A stretch of DNA of 64,000 bases, taken from assembly GCF_009707325.1 (NCBI RefSeq), contig NZ_CP046103.1, positions 3,904,302 to 3,968,301 of the forward strand, given 5' to 3'. The stretch's first letter is position 1; each line of letters opens with the position of its first letter. The translations under genes and the position numbers were made by a program. Positions 50,516-58,777 of this stretch are shown in pieces. The stretch comes from Pseudomonas sp. IB20. Lineage in GTDB: Bacteria; Pseudomonadota; Gammaproteobacteria; Pseudomonadales; Pseudomonadaceae. The notes beneath the pieces were generated by a model. It saw only the letters and a program-made list of their open reading frames with translations, had not been told where the DNA came from and ran no database searches.

Positions 50516-50631
50516 CAGCGTCCAATCACGGTTTTCCTATTGATACATGAGCGCTGCAACCTCCTGAGCTCATCATGGAGGCCGCAGGGGTAGTCATGAT
50601 GAAAAATCCAGTTGATGAGCGGTCAAAACAA

Positions 50632-50647
50632 CTGTACAAAAACACAG
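50632..50647 (+). promoter_or_regulatory. LexA (SOS) box
   Basis: CTGTACAAAAACACAG fits CTGT-N8-ACAG exactly and directly precedes a TATAGT -10-like element (50648), 39-54 bases before the XRE start. Confidence 0.6.
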
Positions 50648-50685
50648 TATAGTTTGCCCTCCCCCGTCGAACCTGGAGAAACCCC

Positions 50686-51006
50686 ATGTCCTCTCTGGCA
50701 ATGAGCTCTTTCGTAGAACAGCAGATCGTCCTGCATCAATTCACCACCAAACACAGCGTGCAGGCCCGCGCGATGCTCGGTTGGAGCCGCGAAGAACTGG
50801 CCCGACAAGCCGGGTTGACGGTGGAAGCGGTACAACGCTTTGAAAGTCAGGGTGATGTGGATGATGACACTCGCCTGGCATTGGCCTTTCGGCTGGAGGC
50901 TGAAGGGCTGGTGTTTTTTCCGGGGTTTGCGCCGGGGTGGGGGATGAGTGTGCGCGGAGCGTCACTCAAACCATCAGCGCCTTTGGCTTATGAGGCGGCA
51001 GAGTAA
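50686..51006 (+). CDS. XRE-family helix-turn-helix regulator
   Basis: 106 residues from ATG 50686 (GGAG seven bases upstream). The Cro/CI-type helix-turn-helix spans about 23-65 (QARAMLGWSREELARQAGLTVEAVQRFESQGDVDDDTRLALAFRLEAEGLVFF). The remainder is short and disordered. A LexA box overlaps the promoter, suggesting induction by DNA damage. A role as a prophage-type or toxin-antitoxin-type repressor is possible but no partner gene is seen. Confidence 0.82.
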   Translation: MSSLAMSSFVEQQIVLHQFTTKHSVQARAMLGWSREELARQAGLTVEAVQRFESQGDVDDDTRLALAFRLEAEGLVFFPGFAPGWGMSVRGASLKPSAPLAYEAAE

Positions 51007-51433
51007 ATTATTTACTCGCACTCACGCTTATCCCTATTTAGGTATGTCGTCTCATGAGTCCATGGAAGCCACTCCTATGGGTGGGCGGCAGTAAAAAAGA
51101 TCTTCAGTTGATGCCCGGTTCTGTTCAGGACGGACCTCAGATGCGGAGCCAAGGTGTTATAGCCGGGAATTAGCACGCGCGACAATACCGCCCGAGTTTG
51201 GCTTATCCGTTTGAGAATGGGTTGATGCGAGCGGCGAACCGACCGGTTCCTCGGTCAAGGGCAATGAATGCCCTATCGGGCACGGCAACCTCATGCACCA
51301 ATGCACCCTACAATAGTTATCCATCAAAACCTACACCCCCGAGAATAGTCTGCCCGGGATCATCGCACTCCCATCTGACGTTTGTCGCAGAGCTGAAACA
51401 CCCTGAAAAACCCTTTTTCCAGAACGCTTGGCC
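51007..51433. other. Gene-poor spacer
   Basis: 427 bases after the XRE gene. A short frame (51198-51464) has no recognisable motif and poor start context. I see no terminator with a T-run and no repeat. It may be decayed DNA. Confidence 0.4.
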
Positions 51434-52492
51434 TTACCCCGCAGCGTGCTCTTTTACACCCTGAGTTTCCACGTCCAGCCACCACACATGCCCGCGTTCA
51501 GGCTGGTTCAAACTGAACGCCTGCCCCATCGCCGGGGTGGTAATCGACACGTTGCGCTCCCAGGCCAGGGCCATGATGCGGTCGAAGGGTTCGTGCCAGG
51601 CGTGGAACGCCAGGTCGAAGGTGCCGTTGTGAATCGGCAGCAGCCAACGCCCTTTCAGGTCGATATGCGCTTGCAGGGTTTGTTCCGGCTGCATATGCAC
51701 ATGAGGCCAGTCGACGTTGTAAGCACCTGTTTCCATCAGCGTCAGATCGAACGGGCCGTAGTGTTCACCGATACGTTTGAAGCCGTCGAAATAGCCCGTG
51801 TCGCCACTGAAAAAGATCCGCCGCGCGCCGTCGATCATCACCCAGGAACACCACAGGGTCTGGTTGCTATCAAACAGGCCACGCCCGGAAAAATGCTGGG
51901 CCGGCGTGGCGACAAAGCGAATGCCGTCCACCTCGGTGCCTTCCCACCAATCCAGTTGCCGCACTTTGCTGGCGTCCACACCCCACTTCACCAGGATGTC
52001 GCCCACGCCCAGCGGGGCCAGAAAGTATCGGGTTTTGTCGGCCAGTTGGACGACAGCCTTGTGGTCGAGATGGTCGTAATGGTTGTGGGAAAGAATCACC
52101 GCCTCCAGCGGCGGCAAGTCTTCAAGGCTGATAGGCGGCTGATGAAAGCGCTTGGGCCCGGCCCAACTGAAAGGCGAGGCGCGCTCGGCAAACACCGGGT
52201 CGGTGACCCAGAATTTACCGCGCATTTTCAGCAGCACAGCGGAATGCCCCAGGCGAAACACGCTGTGGTCAGGGGCGGCCAGCAGTTGCTCGCGCGTCAG
52301 TGGTTGCACCGGAATCTTGCCTACCGGCCGCGTGCTGCGTGGCTTGTTGAAAAGCATGTTCCAGAAAATCCGCAACGTTTTGCCAAAGCCACCGTGTTGC
52401 ACCGGGGCGTCGTTGCTGAAGTGCCCTTGCGCCTGTTCGGCAGGCTTGAGTGCCGTTGGCGCTGGGTCGAGTCGGCTTGAAATCGTGGCCAT
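51434..52492 (-). CDS. Metallo-beta-lactamase-fold hydrolase (NAPE-PLD/UlaG-like)
   Basis: 352 residues from ATG 52492 (MATISSRLDPAPTAL). The frame extends much further upstream but that part is antisense to the tetR gene. Zinc motif SHNHYDHLDH (HxHxDH), H in ATPAQHFSGRGLFD, D in FSGDTGYFDGF and H in LLPIHNGTFDLAFH fit the NAPE-PLD-like branch that hydrolyses phosphodiester or lactone substrates. A basic N-terminal segment (FGKTLRIFWNMLFNKPR) could be membrane-associated. Divergent from the TetR gene. Confidence 0.9.
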   Translation of the reverse strand: MATISSRLDPAPTALKPAEQAQGHFSNDAPVQHGGFGKTLRIFWNMLFNKPRSTRPVGKIPVQPLTREQLLAAPDHSVFRLGHSAVLLKMRGKFWVTDPVFAERASPFSWAGPKRFHQPPISLEDLPPLEAVILSHNHYDHLDHKAVVQLADKTRYFLAPLGVGDILVKWGVDASKVRQLDWWEGTEVDGIRFVATPAQHFSGRGLFDSNQTLWCSWVMIDGARRIFFSGDTGYFDGFKRIGEHYGPFDLTLMETGAYNVDWPHVHMQPEQTLQAHIDLKGRWLLPIHNGTFDLAFHAWHEPFDRIMALAWERNVSITTPAMGQAFSLNQPERGHVWWLDVETQGVKEHAAG

Positions 52493-52522
52493 AACTGAGT
52501 GACTCCTACATTCCGCCCTATA

Positions 52523-52589
52523 ATTACACTGCACAGTATAGTTTCTAGATTGCAACAAATCCCGGAGCAAGTAAACTACCGAGTGTAAT
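52523..52589. promoter_or_regulatory. Shared control region of the MBL/TetR pair
   Basis: ATTACACT (52523) and AGTGTAAT (52582) are exact inverted copies; each is followed inwards by a TAGTTT/AAACTA element. The layout suggests two operator sites for the TetR protein covering both divergent promoters. Confidence 0.5.
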
Positions 52590-52615
52590 TTTCCTTCTAG
52601 AGTCGAACGCCCTCC

Positions 52616-53242
52616 ATGACTGCTCCCCTGCGCCTCACCGACCGTAAACGCGAAGCCATCGTGGCTGCGGCCATCGCCGAGTTTCGGGTTAACGGGTTCG
52701 AGGTCACCAGCATGGACAAAATTGCGGCCACCGCCGGCGTTTCCAAACGCACGGTGTACAACCACTTCCCCAGCAAGGAAGAGTTGTTTGCCGAAATCCT
52801 CCACCAATTGTGGGCCAGCAGCGTTGCACAACTGGACGTGAGCTACACCAGTGACCGCCCCCTGCGCGAGCAATTGCGCGGCTTGCTGCAAGCGAAGATG
52901 AAGATGATGGCAGACGCCAACTTCCTCGACCTGGCCCGCGTCGCGATTGCCGCCACCATCCATTCGCCGGAACGCGCGCAAGATATGGTCAACCGCCTGA
53001 GCAAGCGCGAAGAAGGTTTCACCCAATGGGTACGCGCCGCCCAGGACGATGGGCGGCTGCGCTGCACCGACGCGGCCTTCGCAGCCCACCAGATACAAAG
53101 CCTGCTCAAGGCCTTCGCCTTCTGGCCCCAGATCACCCTGGGCCAGCCGGTCCTTGACGACGCCAGTCAGGCCAGCGTTATCGAATCGGCTATCGACCTG
53201 TTCCTGGCCGGCTACGAAGTCAGCGCGCCCTGCCCGCAGTAA
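52616..53242 (+). CDS. TetR-family transcriptional regulator
   Basis: 208 residues; N-terminal helix-turn-helix KREAIVAAAIAEFRVNGFEVTSMDKIAATAGVSKRTVYNHFPSKEELFAEIL (about 11-62), followed by an AefR-like C-terminal domain (FLDLARVAIAATIHSPERAQDMVNRLSKREEGF). Divergent from the metallo-beta-lactamase gene, which it probably represses together with itself. Confidence 0.92.
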   Translation: MTAPLRLTDRKREAIVAAAIAEFRVNGFEVTSMDKIAATAGVSKRTVYNHFPSKEELFAEILHQLWASSVAQLDVSYTSDRPLREQLRGLLQAKMKMMADANFLDLARVAIAATIHSPERAQDMVNRLSKREEGFTQWVRAAQDDGRLRCTDAAFAAHQIQSLLKAFAFWPQITLGQPVLDDASQASVIESAIDLFLAGYEVSAPCPQ

Positions 53243-53433
53243 AAGCCTGTTGCAGGCGCGACATTCCAGGTCGTTTTTAGCCGATTTGCACGCAGTGCTG
53301 CGCAAATGGCCTGGAAGGACACTGATTATTGCTACGCGAATAACTGACAATATTCACAACTATTATCCGATCAACGGTTCCAACCGCTGACGCATGCTGT
53401 CGTATCTGCAAAAAAGAGCTGACCTGGAACATT

Positions 53434-54492
53434 ATGGAAAACAGACGAGGCAAAGGGCTTTCATTTGCCAGGCGTATCTACAAGCCAAGGATCATCGGCC
53501 TGGGCATCGGTTGTATCAGTGTCGCTGGCGCGCTTTACCCTCTGGCAATGCCCGGCTGGGTCTGGGCGTTTCTGCTATTTAACGGTTATATCTGGGCCCA
53601 CGTGGCCTACCAGCTTTCAACGCGTTCGCAGTTTCCCTTCCAGGCCGAACAACGCAACCTGCTCTACGACTCACTGTTCGGCGGTTTCTGGGCCGCGGCT
53701 ATCCAGCTCACGCCGCTGACGACGGTGACCATCCTGTCAATGATGACCATGAATAACGTCGCTGCGGGCGGCAAGCGTTTGTTCCTGCGCGGGCTGCTGG
53801 CACAGGCCGCCGGCATCGGGTTGGCGTGGGGGCTGTTCGGGATCAAGTTCAACCCCAACGTCAGCCTCACCCAGGTCTACACCTGCCTGCCGATGTTGAC
53901 GCTCTATCCGATGGCCATCGGTATGGTCTGCTATCAGTTGGCAATCAAACTGTCCGAACACAAACGCGCCCTGAGCGCCCTGAGCCGCACGGACAGCTTG
54001 ACCGGGTTGCTCAACCACGGCTCCTGGAAAGACCTGCTGCACTTGAAATTCCACAAATGCCAACTGCAACAAAGCCACGCCACCATTGCCCTGATTGATA
54101 TCGACCACTTCAAGCAGATCAATGACGCCCACGGCCATATCGTGGGGGATGCCGTACTGAGGCAACTGAGCCTGGAACTGCGCAAAGTCCTGCGAGAAAA
54201 CGACTTGGCCGGTCGTTACGGTGGCGATGAATTCTGTGTGATTCTTCCGCAAATGCCTTTGCAAGCAGCCGCGAAGGTCATGGAGCACATGCGCGAAACA
54301 TTCAGTAACTACCGCAACCCGCAGATACCCGAGCTGCGCGTGAGCCTGAGCATTGGCCTGGCGGACTTCCAGCCCACCTTCAGCGATGCCGCGATGTGGC
54401 TCAACGCCGCGGATCGCGCGCTGTACGCGGCCAAGGACACCGGTCGCAACCGAGTGAATGTCAGCGACTATGTAATGGCCCATTCCGCCTAA
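53434..54492 (+). CDS. Diguanylate cyclase with MASE2 membrane sensor (AdrA/DgcC-like)
   Basis: Makes c-di-GMP from two GTP. 352 residues: MASE2 domain of about 180 residues with membrane helices (IIGLGIGCISVAGALYPLAMPGWVWAFLLF and following), linker, then GGDEF domain (DSLTGLLNHGSWKDLL...ALIDIDHFKQINDAHGHIVGD). The active motif GGDEF is at about residue 263 and an inhibitory RxxD site (REND) lies five residues before it, so product feedback is expected. An imperfect hairpin (53266-53317) sits upstream. Likely feeds AmrZ-, FlgZ- and BdlA-related behaviour. Confidence 0.93.
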   Translation: MENRRGKGLSFARRIYKPRIIGLGIGCISVAGALYPLAMPGWVWAFLLFNGYIWAHVAYQLSTRSQFPFQAEQRNLLYDSLFGGFWAAAIQLTPLTTVTILSMMTMNNVAAGGKRLFLRGLLAQAAGIGLAWGLFGIKFNPNVSLTQVYTCLPMLTLYPMAIGMVCYQLAIKLSEHKRALSALSRTDSLTGLLNHGSWKDLLHLKFHKCQLQQSHATIALIDIDHFKQINDAHGHIVGDAVLRQLSLELRKVLRENDLAGRYGGDEFCVILPQMPLQAAAKVMEHMRETFSNYRNPQIPELRVSLSIGLADFQPTFSDAAMWLNAADRALYAAKDTGRNRVNVSDYVMAHSA

Positions 54493-54664
54493 GTCGTCCT
54501 ACAACATCTCGTCTGAATTCTCTTACGCCAGCCTGCCGCAATAGCATAATGCCTCCATTGGTCGCTTCCCCTGAAAATGCCCGTTCCGGCGGCGAACTTC
54601 TTGACCGACCGATCACTCTGACCCCGTTGTTCCACCCCACTCTGTCAGCACAAGGAAGCTGACA

Positions 54665-54775
54665 ATGAGCAAGTCAACCGTAAGGCCTGGTGCCCTACGG
54701 GGGCAGGCGCATATTCATGGATACCTCAGACGCGTGGTTCCCCGAGCCTTCGAACATGCTATTCAACGCCCATAA
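54665..54775 (+). other. Candidate leader reading frame before the BdlA-like gene
   Basis: ATGAGCAAGTCAACC at 54665 has a strong AAGGAAG site and opens a 36-codon frame that overlaps the chemoreceptor start at 54756 in another frame. The site lies in the loop of a GTCAGC/GCTGAC hairpin (54644-54663). It may couple translation or mark an old start lost by frameshift. Confidence 0.35.
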
Positions 54776-56075
54776 AAAAACCATCAGTACCCTGCAACAC
54801 ACCAACGCCCAACACGCCAGCCTGCTGGAGGCCATCGAGCGCTCCATGGCAGTGATCGAATTCGACCTGCAAGGCACGGTGTTGCGCGCCAATGACAACT
54901 TCCTCAAAACCATGAGCTACCGCGCCGAACAGATCGTGGGCCAGCCTCACCGGATGTTCTGCACGCCCGCCTTCAGCCGCAGCGCCGAGTACAACCAGTT
55001 GTGGACGCAATTGCGCAATGGCCAATTCCAGTCAGGCACCTTTGAACGGGTGGCCGGCGATGGCCAGTCGGTGTGGCTGGAAGCCAGCTATAACCCGGTG
55101 CGCGATGACACAGGCCAGGTCATCAAGGTGGTGAAGTACGCCATGGACGTCACCCCACGCCTGCAGGCCGAAAGCGAAGCCAATGCCAAGCTGGGCGCCA
55201 TCGACCGCGCCATGGCGGTGATCGAGTTCAATCTCGACGGCACCATCATCACCGCCAACGACAATTTCCTGCAGCGCATGGGCTACAGCCTGACGCAGAT
55301 CCAGGGCAAGCATCACCGCCTGTTCTGCAAGCCGGAGCTGGCCAACAGCGCGACATACGACGATTTCTGGAAACGCTTGAACCAGGGCGAACTGTTCAGC
55401 GGCCAGTTCGAACGCATCGACAAAAACGGCCAGACGGTCTGGCTCGAAGCCAACTACAACCCGGTGTACGACGCCAGTGGGCGCCTGTGCAAAGTGGTGA
55501 AGTTCGCCTCCGACATTACCGCCAAGGTGCAGCAACACACCGCCGATGCCGCCAGCGCCGCCCAGGCTTATCACATCTCCTTGAACACCCGGGACATCGC
55601 CGAAAAAGGCGCCAATGTGATCCAGCAAACCGCCAGCGGCATGCGCGAAATTGCCGCTGACATTGACGGCTCTTCACAACTGATCGCCAAGCTGGGCGAG
55701 CGTTCGCAGCAGATCACCGCCATCGTCAACACCATCCGCGGCATCGCCGACCAGACCAACCTGCTGGCCCTCAACGCCGCCATCGAAGCGGCGCGCGCTG
55801 GCGAGCAAGGTCGCGGCTTTGCCGTAGTCGCTGATGAAGTGCGCCAACTGGCGGCACGCACCAGCGGCTCGACGGCGGAAATCTCCAGCATGATCGCGAT
55901 GATCCAAGAGGAAACCCGTCAGGCCATCGACAGCATGGAAGGCACTCGCGACCGTGCCGCACAGGGTGTGGAGCTGGCCAACCAGGCCGGGACGGTGATC
56001 CTGCAGATTCGCGAAGGCACTGGCGAGGCCGTACAGGCGGTGAGCGCGTTTGCCAATGAGCGGGGCACCAACTGA
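54756..56075 (+). CDS. PAS-PAS-MCP chemoreceptor, BdlA-like
   Basis: Soluble sensor; P. aeruginosa BdlA of this architecture controls biofilm dispersion. From the ATG at 54756 (MLFNAHKKTISTLQ) it has 439 residues; an ATG at 54717 is also possible. Two PAS domains of near-identical layout follow each other (SMAVIEFDLQGTVLRANDNFL, AMAVIEFNLDGTIITANDNFL, each closed by VWLEAxYNPV and KVVKxAxDxT), then the signalling hairpin GIADQTNLLALNAAIEAARAGEQGRGFAVVADEVRQLA. No membrane helix is visible, as in BdlA. It follows the GGDEF gene. Confidence 0.88.
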   Translation: MLFNAHKKTISTLQHTNAQHASLLEAIERSMAVIEFDLQGTVLRANDNFLKTMSYRAEQIVGQPHRMFCTPAFSRSAEYNQLWTQLRNGQFQSGTFERVAGDGQSVWLEASYNPVRDDTGQVIKVVKYAMDVTPRLQAESEANAKLGAIDRAMAVIEFNLDGTIITANDNFLQRMGYSLTQIQGKHHRLFCKPELANSATYDDFWKRLNQGELFSGQFERIDKNGQTVWLEANYNPVYDASGRLCKVVKFASDITAKVQQHTADAASAAQAYHISLNTRDIAEKGANVIQQTASGMREIAADIDGSSQLIAKLGERSQQITAIVNTIRGIADQTNLLALNAAIEAARAGEQGRGFAVVADEVRQLAARTSGSTAEISSMIAMIQEETRQAIDSMEGTRDRAAQGVELANQAGTVILQIREGTGEAVQAVSAFANERGTN

Positions 56076-56151
56076 CCCGATCTTCATGTGTTTGGCCCGG
56101 GGGCTCGGTCTATAGTGCTGACTAGTCTTACGCTAAGGATTCGAGCCCGCC

Positions 56152-56709
56152 ATGACCCCAGACAAGCCAGACGCCGCCCCCGTCGATCACCTGCGTTTCC
56201 ACCGAAGCCACGCGCACCTGATGTCGACCTTCGGCAACGACACTTTTGCCCTCAAGGCTGAGGCGTTCGCACGGTTCTTCGGGACGCCGACCTTCCTCGG
56301 CGCGCAAACTGTGATCGTGTTGGTATGGATAGTGCTGAATATCACCGGCATCACCCACTTCGACGTGTACCCGTTCATCCTGCTCAACCTCGCCTTCAGC
56401 CTGCAAGCAGCCTATGCCGCGCCGCTGATCCTGCTGGCCCAGACACGCCAGGCCGCCCGCGACAAAGCCCAGTCCGACGCCGATGCCCAGCACCGCGAAG
56501 ACATCGCCATTGCAAACACCGAGCGCCAGGCCCAAGCGGCGCAGACCACCAAACAGCTGCTGGAACTGCTGGAGCAAAACACCCGCCTGACGGAAATGAC
56601 CAAGCAACTGACCGAACGCATCGAAAGCCTGACCTGCGAAATGCATGATCAGTTTGTGCGCAAAACCATGGCAACCGCACATGCCGCCCCAGCTCATCAA
56701 ACAACGTGA
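56152..56709 (+). CDS. DUF1003 membrane protein
   Basis: 185 residues; two membrane helices (about 46-66, FLGAQTVIVLVWIVLNITGI, and 70-95, FDVYPFILLNLAFSLQAAYAAPLILLAQTRQAARD, with the DUF1003 core), then a coiled-coil-like tail (LLELLEQNTRLTEMTKQLTERIESL). Function unknown. It converges with the LysR gene, whose reading frame runs antisense through the second half of this gene. Confidence 0.85.
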   Translation: MTPDKPDAAPVDHLRFHRSHAHLMSTFGNDTFALKAEAFARFFGTPTFLGAQTVIVLVWIVLNITGITHFDVYPFILLNLAFSLQAAYAAPLILLAQTRQAARDKAQSDADAQHREDIAIANTERQAQAAQTTKQLLELLEQNTRLTEMTKQLTERIESLTCEMHDQFVRKTMATAHAAPAHQTT

Positions 56710-57544
56710 CCACCGAACGCAGCGCCCGGCAGTCCGGGCGCGTCAGCAGCCACAGTGCGCTATCCCGCCCGGCCAACGCAGGCCCCAACGGTTGCAAGCC
56801 ATCGCCCAAGAGAAAATCCGGTAGCGCCGCCACGCCCAACCCCGCCCGCACCAGTTCAGTGACCGACAACATGCTGTTGCAGCGATAACTGGGGCGCACG
56901 CCCGGCAAGTGCTCGCGGCGCCAGGCGACCGTGGGGTGATCGGGCAGGAAGTCGTCCGGCGCGATCCAGGGCAGGTCGGCCAACTCGCGGCCTGCATGCT
57001 GGCGCACAAAACCGGCACTGGCGCACACCTGATAGGCCACCGTGCCCAGGCAACGCCCCACAAGGTGCTCCGGCGGCGTCTTGGTCAGGCGCAGAGCGAT
57101 GTCCGCATCGCGGCGGCTGAGGTTGGCGAAATCATTCGAGGTGCTCAACTCCAGGGTCAACGCCGGGTACTCGGGCATGAACTGCGCCAACGCCGGCAGC
57201 AGCAAGCCTTGCAATACTGAGTCGGTGCAGGTCAGGCGCACGGTGCCGCTGATCACTTCACCGCCCTGCTCCACGCCAATGCGCGCCGCTTCCAGGGCCT
57301 GTTCGGCGTTTTCGGCCTGCTGCGCCAGGTGACTGGCTAAGCTGGTGGGCAGGTAACCGGCGCGGCTTTTTTCAAACAGGGTCTGGCCCAGGGCCGCCTC
57401 CAGCCGCCGCACCGCACGGAACACCGTGGATACATCCACCCGCAATAACGCCGCCGCCCGCGCCAGGGTGCCGCCGCGCACCAAGGCGAGGATCAGCGAC
57501 AAGTCTGGGTAGTCAATTTGATAGTGCGTGGCTGCATTGAGCAT
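56396..57544 (-). CDS. LysR-family regulator, with long antisense C-terminal extension
   Basis: The start at 57544 (MLNAATHYQIDYPDLSLILALVRGGTLARAAALLRVDVSTVFRAVRRLEAALG) includes the helix-turn-helix. A normal LysR protein ends near GRHVRLP, about residue 292. Here the frame goes on for about 90 low-complexity residues (FRRSGFRCVRSVAWSFPSGGC...) that lie antisense to the DUF1003 gene, giving 382 residues in total. The extension shows no domain and may come from loss of the ancestral stop. Divergent from the amidotransferase-like gene, which it may control. Confidence 0.8.
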   Translation of the reverse strand: MLNAATHYQIDYPDLSLILALVRGGTLARAAALLRVDVSTVFRAVRRLEAALGQTLFEKSRAGYLPTSLASHLAQQAENAEQALEAARIGVEQGGEVISGTVRLTCTDSVLQGLLLPALAQFMPEYPALTLELSTSNDFANLSRRDADIALRLTKTPPEHLVGRCLGTVAYQVCASAGFVRQHAGRELADLPWIAPDDFLPDHPTVAWRREHLPGVRPSYRCNSMLSVTELVRAGLGVAALPDFLLGDGLQPLGPALAGRDSALWLLTRPDCRALRSVVTLFDELGRHVRLPWFCAQTDHAFRRSGFRCVRSVAWSFPSGGCFAPAVPAAVWWSAPLGPGARCLQWRCLRGAGHRRRTGLCRGRPGVSGPAGSAARHRLLAG

Positions 57545-57624
57545 GTGGGCAAACGCCAATTTTGATTGCGTGAGCGCCAATCTATAGTGCGTACCAAGAC
57601 ACAACAAGCCATGGGGCCTACACG

Positions 57625-58332
57625 ATGAAAGCCAGCACCCTGCACCTCGCCCTGATCGGCGACTACAACCCTGACGTGATTGCGCACCAAGCCATTCCCG
57701 TGGCGCTGCAACAGGCGGCCGAAGCCCTGGGCCTGAACGTCCACGTGCAATGGCTCGACACAGATTCGCTCACACCCAACACCCAACTGCACCGCTTCGA
57801 TGGCTTCTGGTGCGTGCCCGCCAGCCCCTACCGCGACACCGACGGCGCACTGCGGGCGATCCGTTTTGCCCGCGAGCACAAGCGCCCTTTCCTCGGCACC
57901 TGCGGTGGTTTTCAACACGCGGTGCTGGAATATGCTCGCAACGTGCTGGGCTGGGCGGATGCCGAACACGGCGAACTGGCCCCGCAGGCCAAACGCGCGG
58001 TGATCACGCCACTCAACTGCGCATTGGTGGAGGCGACCGATACCGTGCGCCTGGTGCCGTACACCCGCATCGCCGAGGCCTACGCCAGCCTGGATATCCA
58101 TGAAGGTTACCGCTGCCGCTACGGCATCAACCCCGAATTCGCCAACGCACTGCTTGAAGGCGACTTGATTGCCAGCGGCCACGATTCGGCGGGTGATCTG
58201 CGCGCCATGGAGCTGCTGGACCACCCGTTTTTCGTCGCCACCCTGTTCCAGCCTGAACGCGCCGCGCTCAAAGGCACTACCCCGCCGTTGGCGACTGCCC
58301 TGCTCCAGGCCTGCCAGGCGCTGGCACGATGA
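57625..58332 (+). CDS. CTP-synthase-like glutamine amidotransferase protein
   Basis: 235 residues resembling the class I glutaminase part of PyrG: DYNPDVIAHQAIPVALQQAAEALGL, then PFLGTCGGFQHAVLEYARNVLGW with the nucleophile Cys. In PyrG the catalytic His lies in a FHPE motif near the end; here it is LFQPERAAL, with Gln in place of His. The protein may therefore lack glutaminase activity or use another base. It belongs to the CTP synthase C-terminal-related family often found alone in proteobacteria. The stop overlaps the next start (ATGA). Confidence 0.8.
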   Translation: MKASTLHLALIGDYNPDVIAHQAIPVALQQAAEALGLNVHVQWLDTDSLTPNTQLHRFDGFWCVPASPYRDTDGALRAIRFAREHKRPFLGTCGGFQHAVLEYARNVLGWADAEHGELAPQAKRAVITPLNCALVEATDTVRLVPYTRIAEAYASLDIHEGYRCRYGINPEFANALLEGDLIASGHDSAGDLRAMELLDHPFFVATLFQPERAALKGTTPPLATALLQACQALAR

Positions 58333-58649
58333 TCGCCAACACACCCGCCCCGCCCTACTACGCGGTTATTTTCAGCTCACTGCGCACCGAGGGCGATCAA
58401 GGCTACGGCCAGGCCGCCGCGCGCATGCTGGAGCTTGCGCGCGAACAACCGGGGTTTCTTGGGGTGGAATCGGCCCGCGAAGACGGCTTGGGGATCACCG
58501 TGTCCTATTGGCAGAGCGAGGCCGCGATACTGGCCTGGAAACAGCAGGCCGAGCATCGCGAGGTGCGCGAGCAAGGTCGCGCCAGCTGGTACTCGGCGTT
58601 CCACACGCGCGTGTGCAAGGTGGAGCGGGCGTACGCCTTCCAAAACTGA
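58329..58649 (+). CDS. Antibiotic-biosynthesis-monooxygenase (ABM) domain protein
   Basis: 106 residues, ferredoxin-like ABM fold: YYAVIFSSLRTEGDQGYGQAAARMLELAREQPGFLGVESARED...ITVSYWQSEAAILAWKQQAEHREVREQGRASWYSAFHTRVCKVERAYAF. It overlaps the amidotransferase-like gene by four bases, so the two form an operon divergent from the LysR gene. The last codons and stop are copied once more downstream. Confidence 0.88.
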   Translation: MIANTPAPPYYAVIFSSLRTEGDQGYGQAAARMLELAREQPGFLGVESAREDGLGITVSYWQSEAAILAWKQQAEHREVREQGRASWYSAFHTRVCKVERAYAFQN

Positions 58650-58752
58650 AATGCTTACCCCTGTGGGAGCCAGCTCCCACCTTTGATCTTGGCTACGCCT
58701 TCCAAAACTGAAATGCTTACCCCTGTGGGAGCCAGCTCCCACCTTTGATCTT
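58632..58752. repeat. 59-bp tandem duplication of the ABM gene end plus a short palindrome
   Basis: 58632-58690 and 58694-58752 are identical (offset 62). Each contains TACGCCTTCCAAAACTGA, the last codons and stop of the ABM gene, and the 18-base palindrome GTGGGAGCCAGCTCCCAC. Confidence 0.92.
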
Positions 58753-58777
58753 TATTGTCTGCAAAAACGACATTCGC

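Noticed and set aside
51198..51464. 88-codon frame
   Set aside because: No start signal, no motif, and it overlaps the end of the MBL gene on the opposite strand.
52493..53350. Upstream part of the long minus-strand frame over the MBL gene
   Set aside because: It is antisense to the TetR gene; the MBL protein starts at 52492.
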